This document shows, in pieces, positions 55,112-64,000 of a stretch of DNA of 64,000 nucleotides. The notes beneath the pieces are model-generated. The model was not told the origin of the DNA. It did no database searches and saw only the letters and a list, made by a program, of their open reading frames with translations. The translations under genes were made by a program, and so were the position numbers. Origin of the DNA: Pseudomonas sp. N40(2020) (GTDB lineage Bacteria > Pseudomonadota > Gammaproteobacteria > Pseudomonadales > Pseudomonadaceae); contig NZ_JACSZV010000007.1 in assembly GCF_014472415.1 (NCBI RefSeq), forward strand, positions 1 through 64,000, read 5' to 3'. The stretch's first letter is position 1. Each line of letters opens with the position of its first letter.

Positions 55112-57367
55112 ATGTCACCGAAACTGCCTTCTAAAGGTGCCGTCACTGGCGGCGCTCGTACACGCCCTGCACCGTCAGCGGACACCGATACGCAACTGCC
55201 CACCCTTCCCCCGCGTGCGGATGCTGGCCCATCGATCCCCCCTGCGACACGAAATGCTCCGGGGTCGAACAGACCACCAAGTGAGCCTCCCCACGAGGCA
55301 GTTACACCCCCCCGGGCCACGATTCACCCGATACCTTCGACCTCCGCCGGCGCTTCCACGTCAGCACAACGGTCACTGGAACACTATTGGATTCCTGTCG
55401 AAGTCAGCCTTCCCGATGTAGATGCCCTGGGATTCAGAAGTTTGCGCGGACGCCGCTACGTCGATGTGACGGGCGGCCGCAGCGTGCAGGTCGTGATCGA
55501 CCCGGCAATGGGCCTGTATCGAGCAAAATCGATGAGCGAACGATCATTGGGCCCGGTGCTGGTGCGCGACCACGACAGCAAGCTCTGGCATCCGCTTGAG
55601 GATTCGCCAGGCGCACTGCCACTGCAGCCAATCGACGCGATCAATCAGGAACTGGATGTCCATATCACAGCGATCACGGAGGCGGTGAAGCTTACGGAAG
55701 AACAACGGAGCATCTGGCATGCATTGGCCGGCCAAGAAGGTGAAAAAAGTGAACTGGTCAAATTCGAAATCCAGAGTCAAAAACAACTGGCGGCTCTGGA
55801 AAAGAGCGTGAACTTCTACGTCAGGAACCAGGCCTCGCTGCTCTTGTACAAAGGACGCTTCTCTTACGAGACAGAGCTGGTGGGCGTTCAGAAGAGGCAG
55901 GTTGAAGTCTATATCGATGTCCTGGAGGCCGGTGATTTACGCAAAGCAATAGACATGTCTTCCTACTATGGCCGCCCCCTGGAAGCTCATCGCTCGATGG
56001 CAGGGTATTTGAAAGGCAAATTGGCAAACTTGCGAAAATGCCAACTCATTGTCGACGACATACTGACCAGATCGCCGCACCTGAAAATCGAATTGATGGA
56101 ATATGGCTACAACCCGGTAAGAATCCATACAGACACCGCCAACTGGATTTACTCGAAAAGCCAGTTGCTGGCCAGCGAGCCGGTGCCCGACGCCGCGCAA
56201 TACATCGTATTGTCGCGTTCGTTTTCAGAAACAACACGCGCATTCGGGGATATCGAAAATATCCCGGACGGTGCGCGCATTCCCGTATTGAGCTATCTGA
56301 TCGAGCAATGCACCGCAACCAAAGCATCGTACGAAGAGATGTCGTTGCCACCTGGCTCAGCCCAGGACAGCTCACGACGAGAAATAACCGAAGCCATTCA
56401 AGCTTTCGAAAACACCCTCGAACAGCGCATCGAGCTTTATCACCAGGAACTGGAACGAACTTCATCCCTCCCGTCACTGGATCAGCCGATCGACTTCGAC
56501 TTCATACCGGCACAGGTCGCGACCCAGCCTGTACACACATCAAGAAAGATGTTCCGCAGCAAACACCACGGCGTTTACAAGATCCGGATCGGGCAATCAC
56601 GTCGCACAGCACTGGGCGAAGAGGTGATCGACGTCATGGATCCGCACAACCCTACAGAAGTCTTGCAAACCTATGAGCGCCGGGAAGGTGAATGGCACCA
56701 GTTGGTTGCAAAGCAAGAAAGACAGCTGTCGACGTTGACCGTCCAGGCTCAACGACTTCTGGAGCAATCAGAATCACATCTGAACAAAGCCCGGCGAGAT
56801 GAAGCCGCAAAACGCAATGCCACCAACATCGTCGAATTTCTGGAGGGCAAGGCCGAAGACCTCGATGATCTTCGTCAGCAAATGGAACGGGCTCCAAATC
56901 CGGCCACAATCGATATCGTCCCCCTCGTCCAGCGCCTCAAGCAAGACAGCGAGCATCTGCGTAACGAAGGCGAAAAAATACGCATGGCGCTCTACAAGGA
57001 CAAATCCTTTTTAAGCGTCGACCGTGTGGCGTATCTGATCAGCCAAGGACACCTGAGCGTCAGTAAGAAAAACAGCGAGCGGCTGGAGCGGGGCAAGGGC
57101 CGGGACAAGAACTTTCTCGATATCTATTCGCTGAACGACAACCACACCCATGAGCCTCTGTGGCACGCACATTTCAAATACGAAAAAAAGGACAGCGCAG
57201 CGCTGAACTTCATGGTGAAAGGTGGTCACCTGAAGACCCTGGAGCAGAGCCGACTGGGTATAGCTTCACAGCGGCGGGACGCTCAGGCCGGAAGGGAGCA
57301 TGTGCCGATCTGGCGAGAAACCATTGACGGCAAAACCGCTCTGAAGATATTTGAGCTGTCGGCTTAA
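55112..57367 (+). CDS. Large effector-like protein 1 (DUF6543/dermonecrotic-toxin-related)
   Basis: A 751-residue protein with no signal peptide. A low-complexity N-terminus rich in Pro and Ser is followed by a ~100-residue module (LEHYWIPVEVSLPDVDALGF, RGRRYVDVTGG, DPAMGLYRA, GPVLVRDHDSKLWHPL). A long helical part comes next, then SLPSLDQPIDFDFIPAQ, and a C-terminal domain (HTHEPLWHAHFKYEKKDSAA, then HLKTLEQSRLGI, QRRDAQAG). The N-module recurs in the next two genes and the C-domain in the next one. Relatives are toxin-like secreted effectors in Pseudomonas; function not proved. The start is fixed by TTCAAGGATGAA three bases before the ATG. Confidence 0.7.
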   Translation: MSPKLPSKGAVTGGARTRPAPSADTDTQLPTLPPRADAGPSIPPATRNAPGSNRPPSEPPHEAVTPPRATIHPIPSTSAGASTSAQRSLEHYWIPVEVSLPDVDALGFRSLRGRRYVDVTGGRSVQVVIDPAMGLYRAKSMSERSLGPVLVRDHDSKLWHPLEDSPGALPLQPIDAINQELDVHITAITEAVKLTEEQRSIWHALAGQEGEKSELVKFEIQSQKQLAALEKSVNFYVRNQASLLLYKGRFSYETELVGVQKRQVEVYIDVLEAGDLRKAIDMSSYYGRPLEAHRSMAGYLKGKLANLRKCQLIVDDILTRSPHLKIELMEYGYNPVRIHTDTANWIYSKSQLLASEPVPDAAQYIVLSRSFSETTRAFGDIENIPDGARIPVLSYLIEQCTATKASYEEMSLPPGSAQDSSRREITEAIQAFENTLEQRIELYHQELERTSSLPSLDQPIDFDFIPAQVATQPVHTSRKMFRSKHHGVYKIRIGQSRRTALGEEVIDVMDPHNPTEVLQTYERREGEWHQLVAKQERQLSTLTVQAQRLLEQSESHLNKARRDEAAKRNATNIVEFLEGKAEDLDDLRQQMERAPNPATIDIVPLVQRLKQDSEHLRNEGEKIRMALYKDKSFLSVDRVAYLISQGHLSVSKKNSERLERGKGRDKNFLDIYSLNDNHTHEPLWHAHFKYEKKDSAALNFMVKGGHLKTLEQSRLGIASQRRDAQAGREHVPIWRETIDGKTALKIFELSA

Positions 57368-57404
57368 GCCCCCTGAAACATTTTTTTCAAGGATGAAAAA
57401 ACTC

Positions 57405-59996
57405 ATGACGGTCAAATCACTACCGCGGATCAACGTTTCGGTTGACGTCCACATCCCCACCAGGCGATCGGCAGAGGGGAACATACCCGACGCTCCACAC
57501 CCCACCAACATTGGCCCGTTGACGTCGCCCTCAAACCGCCACCCCGCGAGGCCGGAAAAATCCCCGGGGGACGTCGACGTGAATGCAATCCTGCCGGCGC
57601 CAGCTGTAACGGTCCTCAAGCATAGCTTCACCGCCGATACCCCGACATCAGCACAGCAACCGCTGGAGCATTACTGGATCAGCCCCAAAGTGGCGTTACC
57701 GAATGCCGGCATTGAAGGTTTCAGGATTCATAAGGGCCGACGGTATGTCGATTTGTCGGATGGACAGATCGCGATGGTCGGCATGGATCCGGGCACAGGA
57801 TTCTACCGGGCCACCCGGCCGAGTGAATTGATCCCCTCGGGACCGGTACTGTTGCACGACTCTGACAGCGGACGATGGCATCCCATTAACGACGTTGACT
57901 CCAGCGCATTCCCGTTGACCGACGCCAGCCTGGAATCCTTCCGCACAGATCTGCATTTCAGTGATGTCGAACCCGATAGCGACGGTTTGTTTCGGCACGA
58001 TGGCAAACGCTACGTGGTCATCGAGAACCAAGCGTATCAGGCCATGCAGGATCTGGATGCGTCGTCCCCGGAACAAAAGGTGTGGCGCATTGTTAAATCC
58101 CGGGATCCCGTGGCTACTGACGATGCGAACATCTACCGTGCCAGTCGTCGCGGCGAAAGCCGGGCCATTGTTCGAAACGGAGAGAACACTTGGGTTTCGA
58201 TCTTCGTGGGTTTGAGAGGAGGCATGCGGCGCAACGAGTCGGCGCAAATATCCAAAGCCATCCTGCTGCAAAGGTACGCGCCCATCGCCAATGCCCACAG
58301 TGTCCTGACCCAGTCAAACGATCGGTATGGAACTCTCTGGGAGGAGATCCGCCCTCTGCCGGAAGGCAGTGCGGCGAAGACTGCGGCATTGGTCAAACTT
58401 GAAGTGCATGCGCTCAAGCACATCAAAATGCAGACTGACTTCGTCAAGTCCCTCATCGACAACAAGGACTGGCTGATCCATTTGAAAGCTGGCGGGCAAT
58501 ACAAGACGGAACTGCACACCTTCCAAATGGAGAGAGTGGACTACCTCAATAAACTCATGGCGATCATGGACTTCAGGGTCATGCCTACAGCAACCGGGGC
58601 TACCGTTGAGAACTGCAAAAAAACCATTGCTCACCTGAACAAGAAACTCAAGTTTCTCGAAGACCGTCAGGCGGTGATCGATCAGATCCAGAAAGCATCC
58701 CCTGGCGCGGCATATGAACTGGAGCAAATCAGCAACAATGTTCCCGGTGCCGATCGCATCAACTACAACAAGCTGACCGTCTATCTGCGTCTGCTCTCGG
58801 ACAATCCCGAGAATCCACCCGATACAGGTATGCAATCACTGCGGGCAATCGACATGTTTACGGAGGATCAGGGCCGTTCTCCCGCACGAGACAATCCGCT
58901 GGCGTTGCTATTGGCCGTTGATCAAATACGCGAAGAAAGGAGCCAGTTTGAATGGCTGCTGAACTCCACGCAGACGCAAAAGGCAGAGTACATCAAGGAA
59001 ATCATTGCGCTGATCGCCCCCTTCGAGAAGAAAATCGACAGCAGGCTGACCGAGATTTTTGACCCCTTCGGCCGCCACAATGACTTGCCCAGTCTCGATC
59101 AGGATGTCGACTTCGATTTTATTCCGGAGCAACCCATCAATGCCGGAGCAACCCGCCCCTCTGCTCCCAGGAAAGTATTCCGTACTCGTCAACACGGTAC
59201 CGAACGGGTCTTGGTGGGGGAAAAGGAAACCACACCGGAAGGCGACGTCACGATCAAGGTAACGGACCTTTTCAGGCCCAACGCCCCACCCCAGCACTAC
59301 GAAAAAAGGCAAGGCGAGTGGAGGCCCGTTCGCTCGCTTGCTTCTGGCCCTCCCAAACCACAACTGATCGACGACACCAAGCGATTACTGGCCAGGGTTG
59401 AAGACCTGCTTGTCGAAGCAAAAACCAAAGAAGCCAGAAAGGACAACCCTACGGAAATTCTCGAATTTCTGGATGACGAGGCCGACCTGCTTCACGACCA
59501 GGCCAGACAGCTGAACCAACATGCAGGCGCTGCCGAGGATAGCGAGATCACCGACCTGGTGGCACAGCTGAAAACCGCTGGCGACTCATTAACCGTCGAA
59601 GGCGAGAAAGTTGTGGTTCGGATGTACAAGAACCCGGACGTGCTGGACATCTTGCGCCTGAATTACTTGCTTGATCACGCAGAGCTCACTGTGACCAAGG
59701 TCGTTGATCGCAAACTACTGGGCAGGGGCGATGAAAAATATCATCTGGACGTTTATTTGATCAGCGACCGTTCAAGCGAAGCTCCGTTGTGGGAGGCTCA
59801 TTTCAAATATGACCGGTACGATAGCGCTGCACTGAACTTCAAGGTCAAAGGCGCTCATCTCAAAACGCTCGAGCAGGGCGCGCGAGGCATCGAATCCCAG
59901 CGCCGGGATGCACAAGCCGGGCTGCCCCACGTCGCTATCTGGCGTGAATCCTTTGACGGCAAAACAGCGAAAAAAATATTCAAACTGGCGCTTTAG
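57405..59996 (+). CDS. Large effector-like protein 2 (DUF6543/dermonecrotic-toxin-related)
   Basis: An 863-residue paralogue of the preceding protein. The N-terminal module is LEHYWISPKVALPNAGIEGF, KGRRYVDLSDG, DPGTGFYRATR, GPVLLHDSDSGRWHPI. A second partial copy of the module follows (DGLFRHDGKRYVVIENQAYQ). Helical middle, then LPSLDQDVDFDFIPEQP, RKVFRTRQHG, YEKRQGEWRPV, and the shared C-terminal domain (EAPLWEAHFKYDRYDSAALN, HLKTLEQGARGIESQRRDAQ). The start at 57405 has the same leader as its neighbours (57386-57397); an in-frame ATG at 57393 lies within the leader. It begins 37 bp after the preceding stop. Confidence 0.7.
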   Translation: MTVKSLPRINVSVDVHIPTRRSAEGNIPDAPHPTNIGPLTSPSNRHPARPEKSPGDVDVNAILPAPAVTVLKHSFTADTPTSAQQPLEHYWISPKVALPNAGIEGFRIHKGRRYVDLSDGQIAMVGMDPGTGFYRATRPSELIPSGPVLLHDSDSGRWHPINDVDSSAFPLTDASLESFRTDLHFSDVEPDSDGLFRHDGKRYVVIENQAYQAMQDLDASSPEQKVWRIVKSRDPVATDDANIYRASRRGESRAIVRNGENTWVSIFVGLRGGMRRNESAQISKAILLQRYAPIANAHSVLTQSNDRYGTLWEEIRPLPEGSAAKTAALVKLEVHALKHIKMQTDFVKSLIDNKDWLIHLKAGGQYKTELHTFQMERVDYLNKLMAIMDFRVMPTATGATVENCKKTIAHLNKKLKFLEDRQAVIDQIQKASPGAAYELEQISNNVPGADRINYNKLTVYLRLLSDNPENPPDTGMQSLRAIDMFTEDQGRSPARDNPLALLLAVDQIREERSQFEWLLNSTQTQKAEYIKEIIALIAPFEKKIDSRLTEIFDPFGRHNDLPSLDQDVDFDFIPEQPINAGATRPSAPRKVFRTRQHGTERVLVGEKETTPEGDVTIKVTDLFRPNAPPQHYEKRQGEWRPVRSLASGPPKPQLIDDTKRLLARVEDLLVEAKTKEARKDNPTEILEFLDDEADLLHDQARQLNQHAGAAEDSEITDLVAQLKTAGDSLTVEGEKVVVRMYKNPDVLDILRLNYLLDHAELTVTKVVDRKLLGRGDEKYHLDVYLISDRSSEAPLWEAHFKYDRYDSAALNFKVKGAHLKTLEQGARGIESQRRDAQAGLPHVAIWRESFDGKTAKKIFKLAL

Positions 59997-60132
59997 GATT
60001 ACTGCAGGACGCAGTAACCCCATCCGAGCAGCAATTTTTGCGGCTCCACGACAATCCATAAGGCAATGACGCCGAACGCCTGATCGCCCTCCTTTGCGGA
60101 GGCTGACAGGCAAAATATTCAAGGATGAAACA

Positions 60133-63100
60133 ATGTCACCAAAATTGCCTTTCAAAGGCACCGTCGACTCCCATACGCGACCGGCGCCGGGAAATGCAGC
60201 GCGCCCCGATACTCCGCCCCGGATCGACTTCGGTCCCTCGACGTCACATGCAACACGAAACCCGACGGGAGCTGGCAGCTCCGCAGGGGACGCTGCCCCT
60301 GATGCCGTCGCGCGCACCCCAACGGTTACCGTAAGCGAGGTTCCCTCCACTGTCGTTATCCCAAGGCCAGAACAACAAACACTGCAGCACTATTGGCTAA
60401 AGGCCCCACCCGCGCTGCCGGCCGCCAATGCCGATGGTTTCAGAATGTACAAAGGGCGTCGATACGCCGACGTGCCCGATGGCGGGATCGTGCTTGTCGG
60501 CGTTGATCCGGATAGCGGAGAGTTCCGAGCCAGATTCCCCAGCGAACTGAACGCCACCGGCCCGGTGCTGCGGCGTGACGCCAACAGCGGACGCTGGGAT
60601 GAACTGGAGAGCCGTCAACCGCCCCCTCCCGCGACGAACGAAACCGGCAACGATGCTCTGCCCCGACCTGGCAGTGAACAGGTGCACCCTGCTCATCGGC
60701 GACTGAAAGACCGGCTGGCCGCGATAATCAATCGACTGCGCAGTCCGCAAGCCCGCGCGAAGAGGTTGTTCCCGTCCTTGGGTGACGAGCAGATTGCCGC
60801 GTATATCCGTTCGCTGGGCAGCGACGTCGAAAGCGGGTTGATCCGTCGTGAAGCCGAATACAAAACGCTCAAGCAAGAGCTGACGAACTGGGTCAGCCAG
60901 CACCCCACTTCGACCGCTCCCGGAACGGCACAAGGCCGGGTCGAACGCGTCGCCAGCGAGATCAAGCGCTGCTGGCGCAAAGAGACCGGAACATCGCTGG
61001 AACTTGAGCTGCGAAACGGAAGCCTCCCATCACTGAGCGCAGATTTCAGCCATGTGCGGGAGCTCACCTTGACCACTGTCACCTGGTCGCTCTCAGCCGA
61101 CACCTTCCTCGCCGGCTTCTCGCACCTGGAACATTTGAGCCTGACCCGCTCCGGACTGAGAAAGTTGCCTGCTGCCGTTGCGCAGATGTCCGAATTGAGG
61201 GTCTTGAATCTGAGTGCCAACCTGATTCAGCTGGACACACCATCCGCTGGTCAGCTCGGCGCACTGAGCAAACTCGAAAACATCAACCTGTCGGGCAATC
61301 CGTTGGGAATGACACCCGACTTCAGCAGCATGACCGGCTTGAAAGTACTGAAACTGAGCAACACGCAACTCACTCAGTGGCCGTCAGGTTTGCACAATCA
61401 GCTCGGGCTGGAAGTCGTCGATTTGCGCAACAACCGATTGCGCGAAGTGCCACAGACAACCCTCAACCCGCCAGCCGAGCAACTCAACGCCACCGTCAGA
61501 ATTAATGGCGTGACCCTCATTGAAGGCAACGCCTTTGCTCCCGGCTATTGGAAGACGCTGGAATTGTATTGGCGCCGTCTGGCAGTTGATCATCCCGAGC
61601 TGAGCAAGACGGCTCAACCGCAGGGACTGCGGCTTGAATTCGATATTCCCGGGGCGGCCATGGTCCAACGGATGTACCCGGACAAGGACATCCAGGCGGC
61701 CAAGGATTACATTCTGCAGTTAGATGATGGGGAGCTGAGTCGGCGCCTGCTAGAGTTCGATTTGCTGGAAACGCAGTTGGGCGATTACGTGGCCCGCAAT
61801 CAATACAACGCATCCGTTTCTGCTGGCATTGCCAGGTCATGGGCGCCACAACGTGTAGCAAGAATTATCAAGGCCTGCTGGCTTCGGGAGTCGGGGGAAA
61901 TACTCAGGCTACCGTCCGGAAGCGGGCCGCTGCCTGCCCTGACCGCGGATTTCAGTCATGTTCGGATGCTTGATGTGCAAGAAATGAACTGGTCGGATAC
62001 TGGCGACACATTCCTCGCCAACTTTCCCAATCTGGAAATCCTGTCCATTAGCCGTTCCAACCTTCGCAAGTTACCCGCCAGCGTCGGTGAAATGGACAAA
62101 CTGCACACCCTTGATCTGAGCTCCAACAGCATTGAGCTGGATGAACAAAGTGCTGCAAAACTGAGCAAATTGAGCGGGCTGAAGATAGTCAACCTGTCCC
62201 AAAACCCACTGAAAACAGTTCCGGACTTCAGCGCCATGTCCGAGCTGACAACCCTCGATTTGAATGCCACGGGAATCGCTGAGTGGCCGACAGGCCTGCT
62301 GGACAAAACGGCTTTGACAGGCCTTGATTTGCGCAACAACCAGCTGAGAGAAGTGCCCCAGGCAAACATCAACCCCGCCCCCGAGCAGTTGGCGTCAAGC
62401 GCCCGGATCAATGGTGCCACGCTGCTTGAAGGCAACGAGTTTCCTTCCGGCTACTGGAGGAAGTTCGATGCCTACTGGCGACGTGTGAATACCGCGCACC
62501 CTGAGCTGATGACACCAGCGCATCCTGCTGCATTTGATAGTGACAACTCACGAGCGCAGCGGTATCGGCGCCTCTATCCGCGTAAAGGCATCAAGGAGTG
62601 CCGTGAATACCTCTGGAACCTGCCGGAAGGCACCGCAGGAACCAGGCTGAAGAGCCTCGAGTCGGAGCTCAACGTACTGAAAACTCAGCTGGACGCCTGG
62701 GTTTTTTCCGGAGGAGGCAACCTTCAGGGTTATATTCGCGCAACTCAGTTGGTGGTCAACGCTGTCAACCGTTTCGACCGAACCGCGGCAAGCGACCGGA
62801 TCATCAGTTGCTGGAGACTTGAAACACCGCAGAGGCTGGCCAATGACAGGACACCCATTGGCCTGGAACTCGATCTCAGTGGCCTGAAACTGCCAAGCCT
62901 GCCGGACCTCGATGCGGACTTCAGTCACGTCGGCTCGCTCAACCTGAGCAACATGGAGCTGAGCACATCGCCGGAAGGCTTTCTGACCCGCTTTCGCCAT
63001 GTACGCTGGCTGAACCTTTCGCGTAATCAACTGCGCGAACTGCCACCAGCCGTGGGAGAAATGAACGGGTTGACCCGACTGTTTCTGCAGAACAACCAGA

Positions 63101-64000
63101 TTTCCCTGTCGGCCGACACCGCCCGTGTTCTGTCAGAGCGCACAACACTGCGAGCACTGTGGCTGCATAAAAATCCGCAATTGCGCATCACCCCCGACTT
63201 CAGCCAGATTATCGACATGCGCTCGATCAACATGGCCAACACTGGCATCGACACCTTCCCTACCGGTCTTGCCGATCAGCCATTACTGGATACCGTTGAT
63301 CTGAGCAACAACCGTATCGAGGAAATCCCCGACGCCGTCATAGCGCCTTCGGACGAAAGACTCGCGCATACTGTCCGCGTCAACAACGTGACCAACGTCA
63401 CCAACAACCCGTTGTCTGCGGAGACCCACAACCGGCTGACTCATTACAATGATCGTCTGATACAGGCCGAGACACCGTTGACCGGCCGGCATAACCTGTT
63501 CGATACGGCGCGCGGCCAAGTCCCAGTGGCAATCCGCAGAGCGGCAGATGATCCAATGACGCGCTGGACAACTGGACTATCGGCGCAAGAGCTGCCAGCC
63601 AAAAGAATCCAATGGCAAACACTGCGTGATCAGGAACTCTCGGACGGTCTGTTCAATACGCTTGAACTCTTGATCGAGACTCCCACCGGCCACCACGATC
63701 TTCAACGACGGGTCTGGAAGCTGATCGACAGCATTACCGAAAACAATCCCGAGTCCGAGCGCCTGCGTAGTGAAGTGTTTGATCGGGCGGGCGAAGCGAC
63801 CTGTTGTGATCGGGCGGCGTTCACCTTCGCCAACCTGGAAACCCGGGCGATGATGCACGAAGCGCGCACCCAGGCCCGGGATAAAGCCCGGGGTCCGCAG
63901 CTGTCTGCGTTTTCCAAAGCATTGTTCCGCTTGCATGAGGTCGACAAAATCGCCTCGGCAGACATTGCTCAGCGTGAGGCAGCCATCGTCCAATCAAGAG
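60133..64000 (+). CDS. LRR / NEL-type E3 ubiquitin ligase effector (partial, runs off the right edge)
   Basis: At least 1289 residues. The N-terminus has the same module as the two genes before it (KGRRYADVPDGG, VDPDSGEFRA, GPVLRRDANSGRWDEL). Three similar leucine-rich-repeat units follow, starting at about residues 269, 574 and 887. Each opens with a R-x-I-x-x-C-W segment, runs through L-R-K-L-P-type repeats, and the first two end G-N-x-F-x-x-G-Y-W. The NEL domain begins at about 1140, with the catalytic Cys1224 in EATCCDRAAFTFANLETRAM (C-x-D). NEL enzymes transfer ubiquitin to host proteins. The frame has no stop to 64000. Leader TTCAAGGATGAA lies three bases before the ATG. Confidence 0.85.
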   Translation, partial: MSPKLPFKGTVDSHTRPAPGNAARPDTPPRIDFGPSTSHATRNPTGAGSSAGDAAPDAVARTPTVTVSEVPSTVVIPRPEQQTLQHYWLKAPPALPAANADGFRMYKGRRYADVPDGGIVLVGVDPDSGEFRARFPSELNATGPVLRRDANSGRWDELESRQPPPPATNETGNDALPRPGSEQVHPAHRRLKDRLAAIINRLRSPQARAKRLFPSLGDEQIAAYIRSLGSDVESGLIRREAEYKTLKQELTNWVSQHPTSTAPGTAQGRVERVASEIKRCWRKETGTSLELELRNGSLPSLSADFSHVRELTLTTVTWSLSADTFLAGFSHLEHLSLTRSGLRKLPAAVAQMSELRVLNLSANLIQLDTPSAGQLGALSKLENINLSGNPLGMTPDFSSMTGLKVLKLSNTQLTQWPSGLHNQLGLEVVDLRNNRLREVPQTTLNPPAEQLNATVRINGVTLIEGNAFAPGYWKTLELYWRRLAVDHPELSKTAQPQGLRLEFDIPGAAMVQRMYPDKDIQAAKDYILQLDDGELSRRLLEFDLLETQLGDYVARNQYNASVSAGIARSWAPQRVARIIKACWLRESGEILRLPSGSGPLPALTADFSHVRMLDVQEMNWSDTGDTFLANFPNLEILSISRSNLRKLPASVGEMDKLHTLDLSSNSIELDEQSAAKLSKLSGLKIVNLSQNPLKTVPDFSAMSELTTLDLNATGIAEWPTGLLDKTALTGLDLRNNQLREVPQANINPAPEQLASSARINGATLLEGNEFPSGYWRKFDAYWRRVNTAHPELMTPAHPAAFDSDNSRAQRYRRLYPRKGIKECREYLWNLPEGTAGTRLKSLESELNVLKTQLDAWVFSGGGNLQGYIRATQLVVNAVNRFDRTAASDRIISCWRLETPQRLANDRTPIGLELDLSGLKLPSLPDLDADFSHVGSLNLSNMELSTSPEGFLTRFRHVRWLNLSRNQLRELPPAVGEMNGLTRLFLQNNQISLSADTARVLSERTTLRALWLHKNPQLRITPDFSQIIDMRSINMANTGIDTFPTGLADQPLLDTVDLSNNRIEEIPDAVIAPSDERLAHTVRVNNVTNVTNNPLSAETHNRLTHYNDRLIQAETPLTGRHNLFDTARGQVPVAIRRAADDPMTRWTTGLSAQELPAKRIQWQTLRDQELSDGLFNTLELLIETPTGHHDLQRRVWKLIDSITENNPESERLRSEVFDRAGEATCCDRAAFTFANLETRAMMHEARTQARDKARGPQLSAFSKALFRLHEVDKIASADIAQREAAIVQSR

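Overview
The window is Pseudomonas DNA, most likely from the P. fluorescens group. The reasons are an azurin gene next to nadE sequence, YgiQ, the circularly permuted ATP-grasp / alpha-E / transglutaminase cluster, Pseudomonas-type REP palindromes, and a PhaZ-like depolymerase remnant. No rRNA, tRNA or CRISPR array was seen. Positions come from reading and counting the sequence by hand.

About 1-32.5 kb is a mosaic accessory region with many small genes and many broken ones. It starts at an IS3-family end that cuts a PHA-depolymerase gene. Orphan hypotheticals and a small cassette follow (Xre-type regulator, lipoprotein, two membrane proteins), then a 5'-truncated IS66 element, a DUF3606 gene and remnants of CHAD, acyl-CoA dehydrogenase and LysR genes. 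From 10.7 to 28 kb lie stress and redox genes: a DUF1348 protein, a glycine-zipper protein, a cupin, a frameshifted glutaredoxin, a PNPOx/ferredoxin-reductase fusion, a DJ-1/PfpI protein, paired LysR regulators, GST, glutathione reductase, an OhrR-type regulator with a divergent secreted hydrolase, and the copper genes SCO1 and PCu(A)C. At 28-32.5 kb are a TetR/HPP pair with clear operators, an IS1182 remnant, and an ECF sigma / anti-sigma / fasciclin operon.

The most notable part is 32.9-43.5 kb. A P-loop ATPase with an HTH-like N-terminus is followed, on the minus strand, by a 1277-residue DSR1-like defence sirtuin, a second and unrelated SIR2-like protein, an unrecognised multi-span membrane protein and a complete glutamine-dependent NAD synthetase. 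The block stops abruptly inside the resident ammonia-dependent nadE, of which only the last ~102 codons remain (43181-43489). NAD-consuming defence-type genes therefore sit in a disrupted NAD-synthesis gene together with a functional but non-homologous replacement enzyme.

From 43.5 to 54.8 kb is ordinary Pseudomonas core: azurin, a LOG-family protein, a small charged protein, the transglutaminase / ATP-grasp / DUF2126 cluster, and ygiQ. A decayed 79-bp copy of the ygiQ 5' end follows.

From 55.1 kb to the end are three tandem plus-strand genes for large effector-like proteins that share an N-terminal module and an identical TTCAAGGATGAA leader. The third is an LRR / NEL-type E3 ubiquitin ligase with three successive LRR units, and it runs off the right edge.
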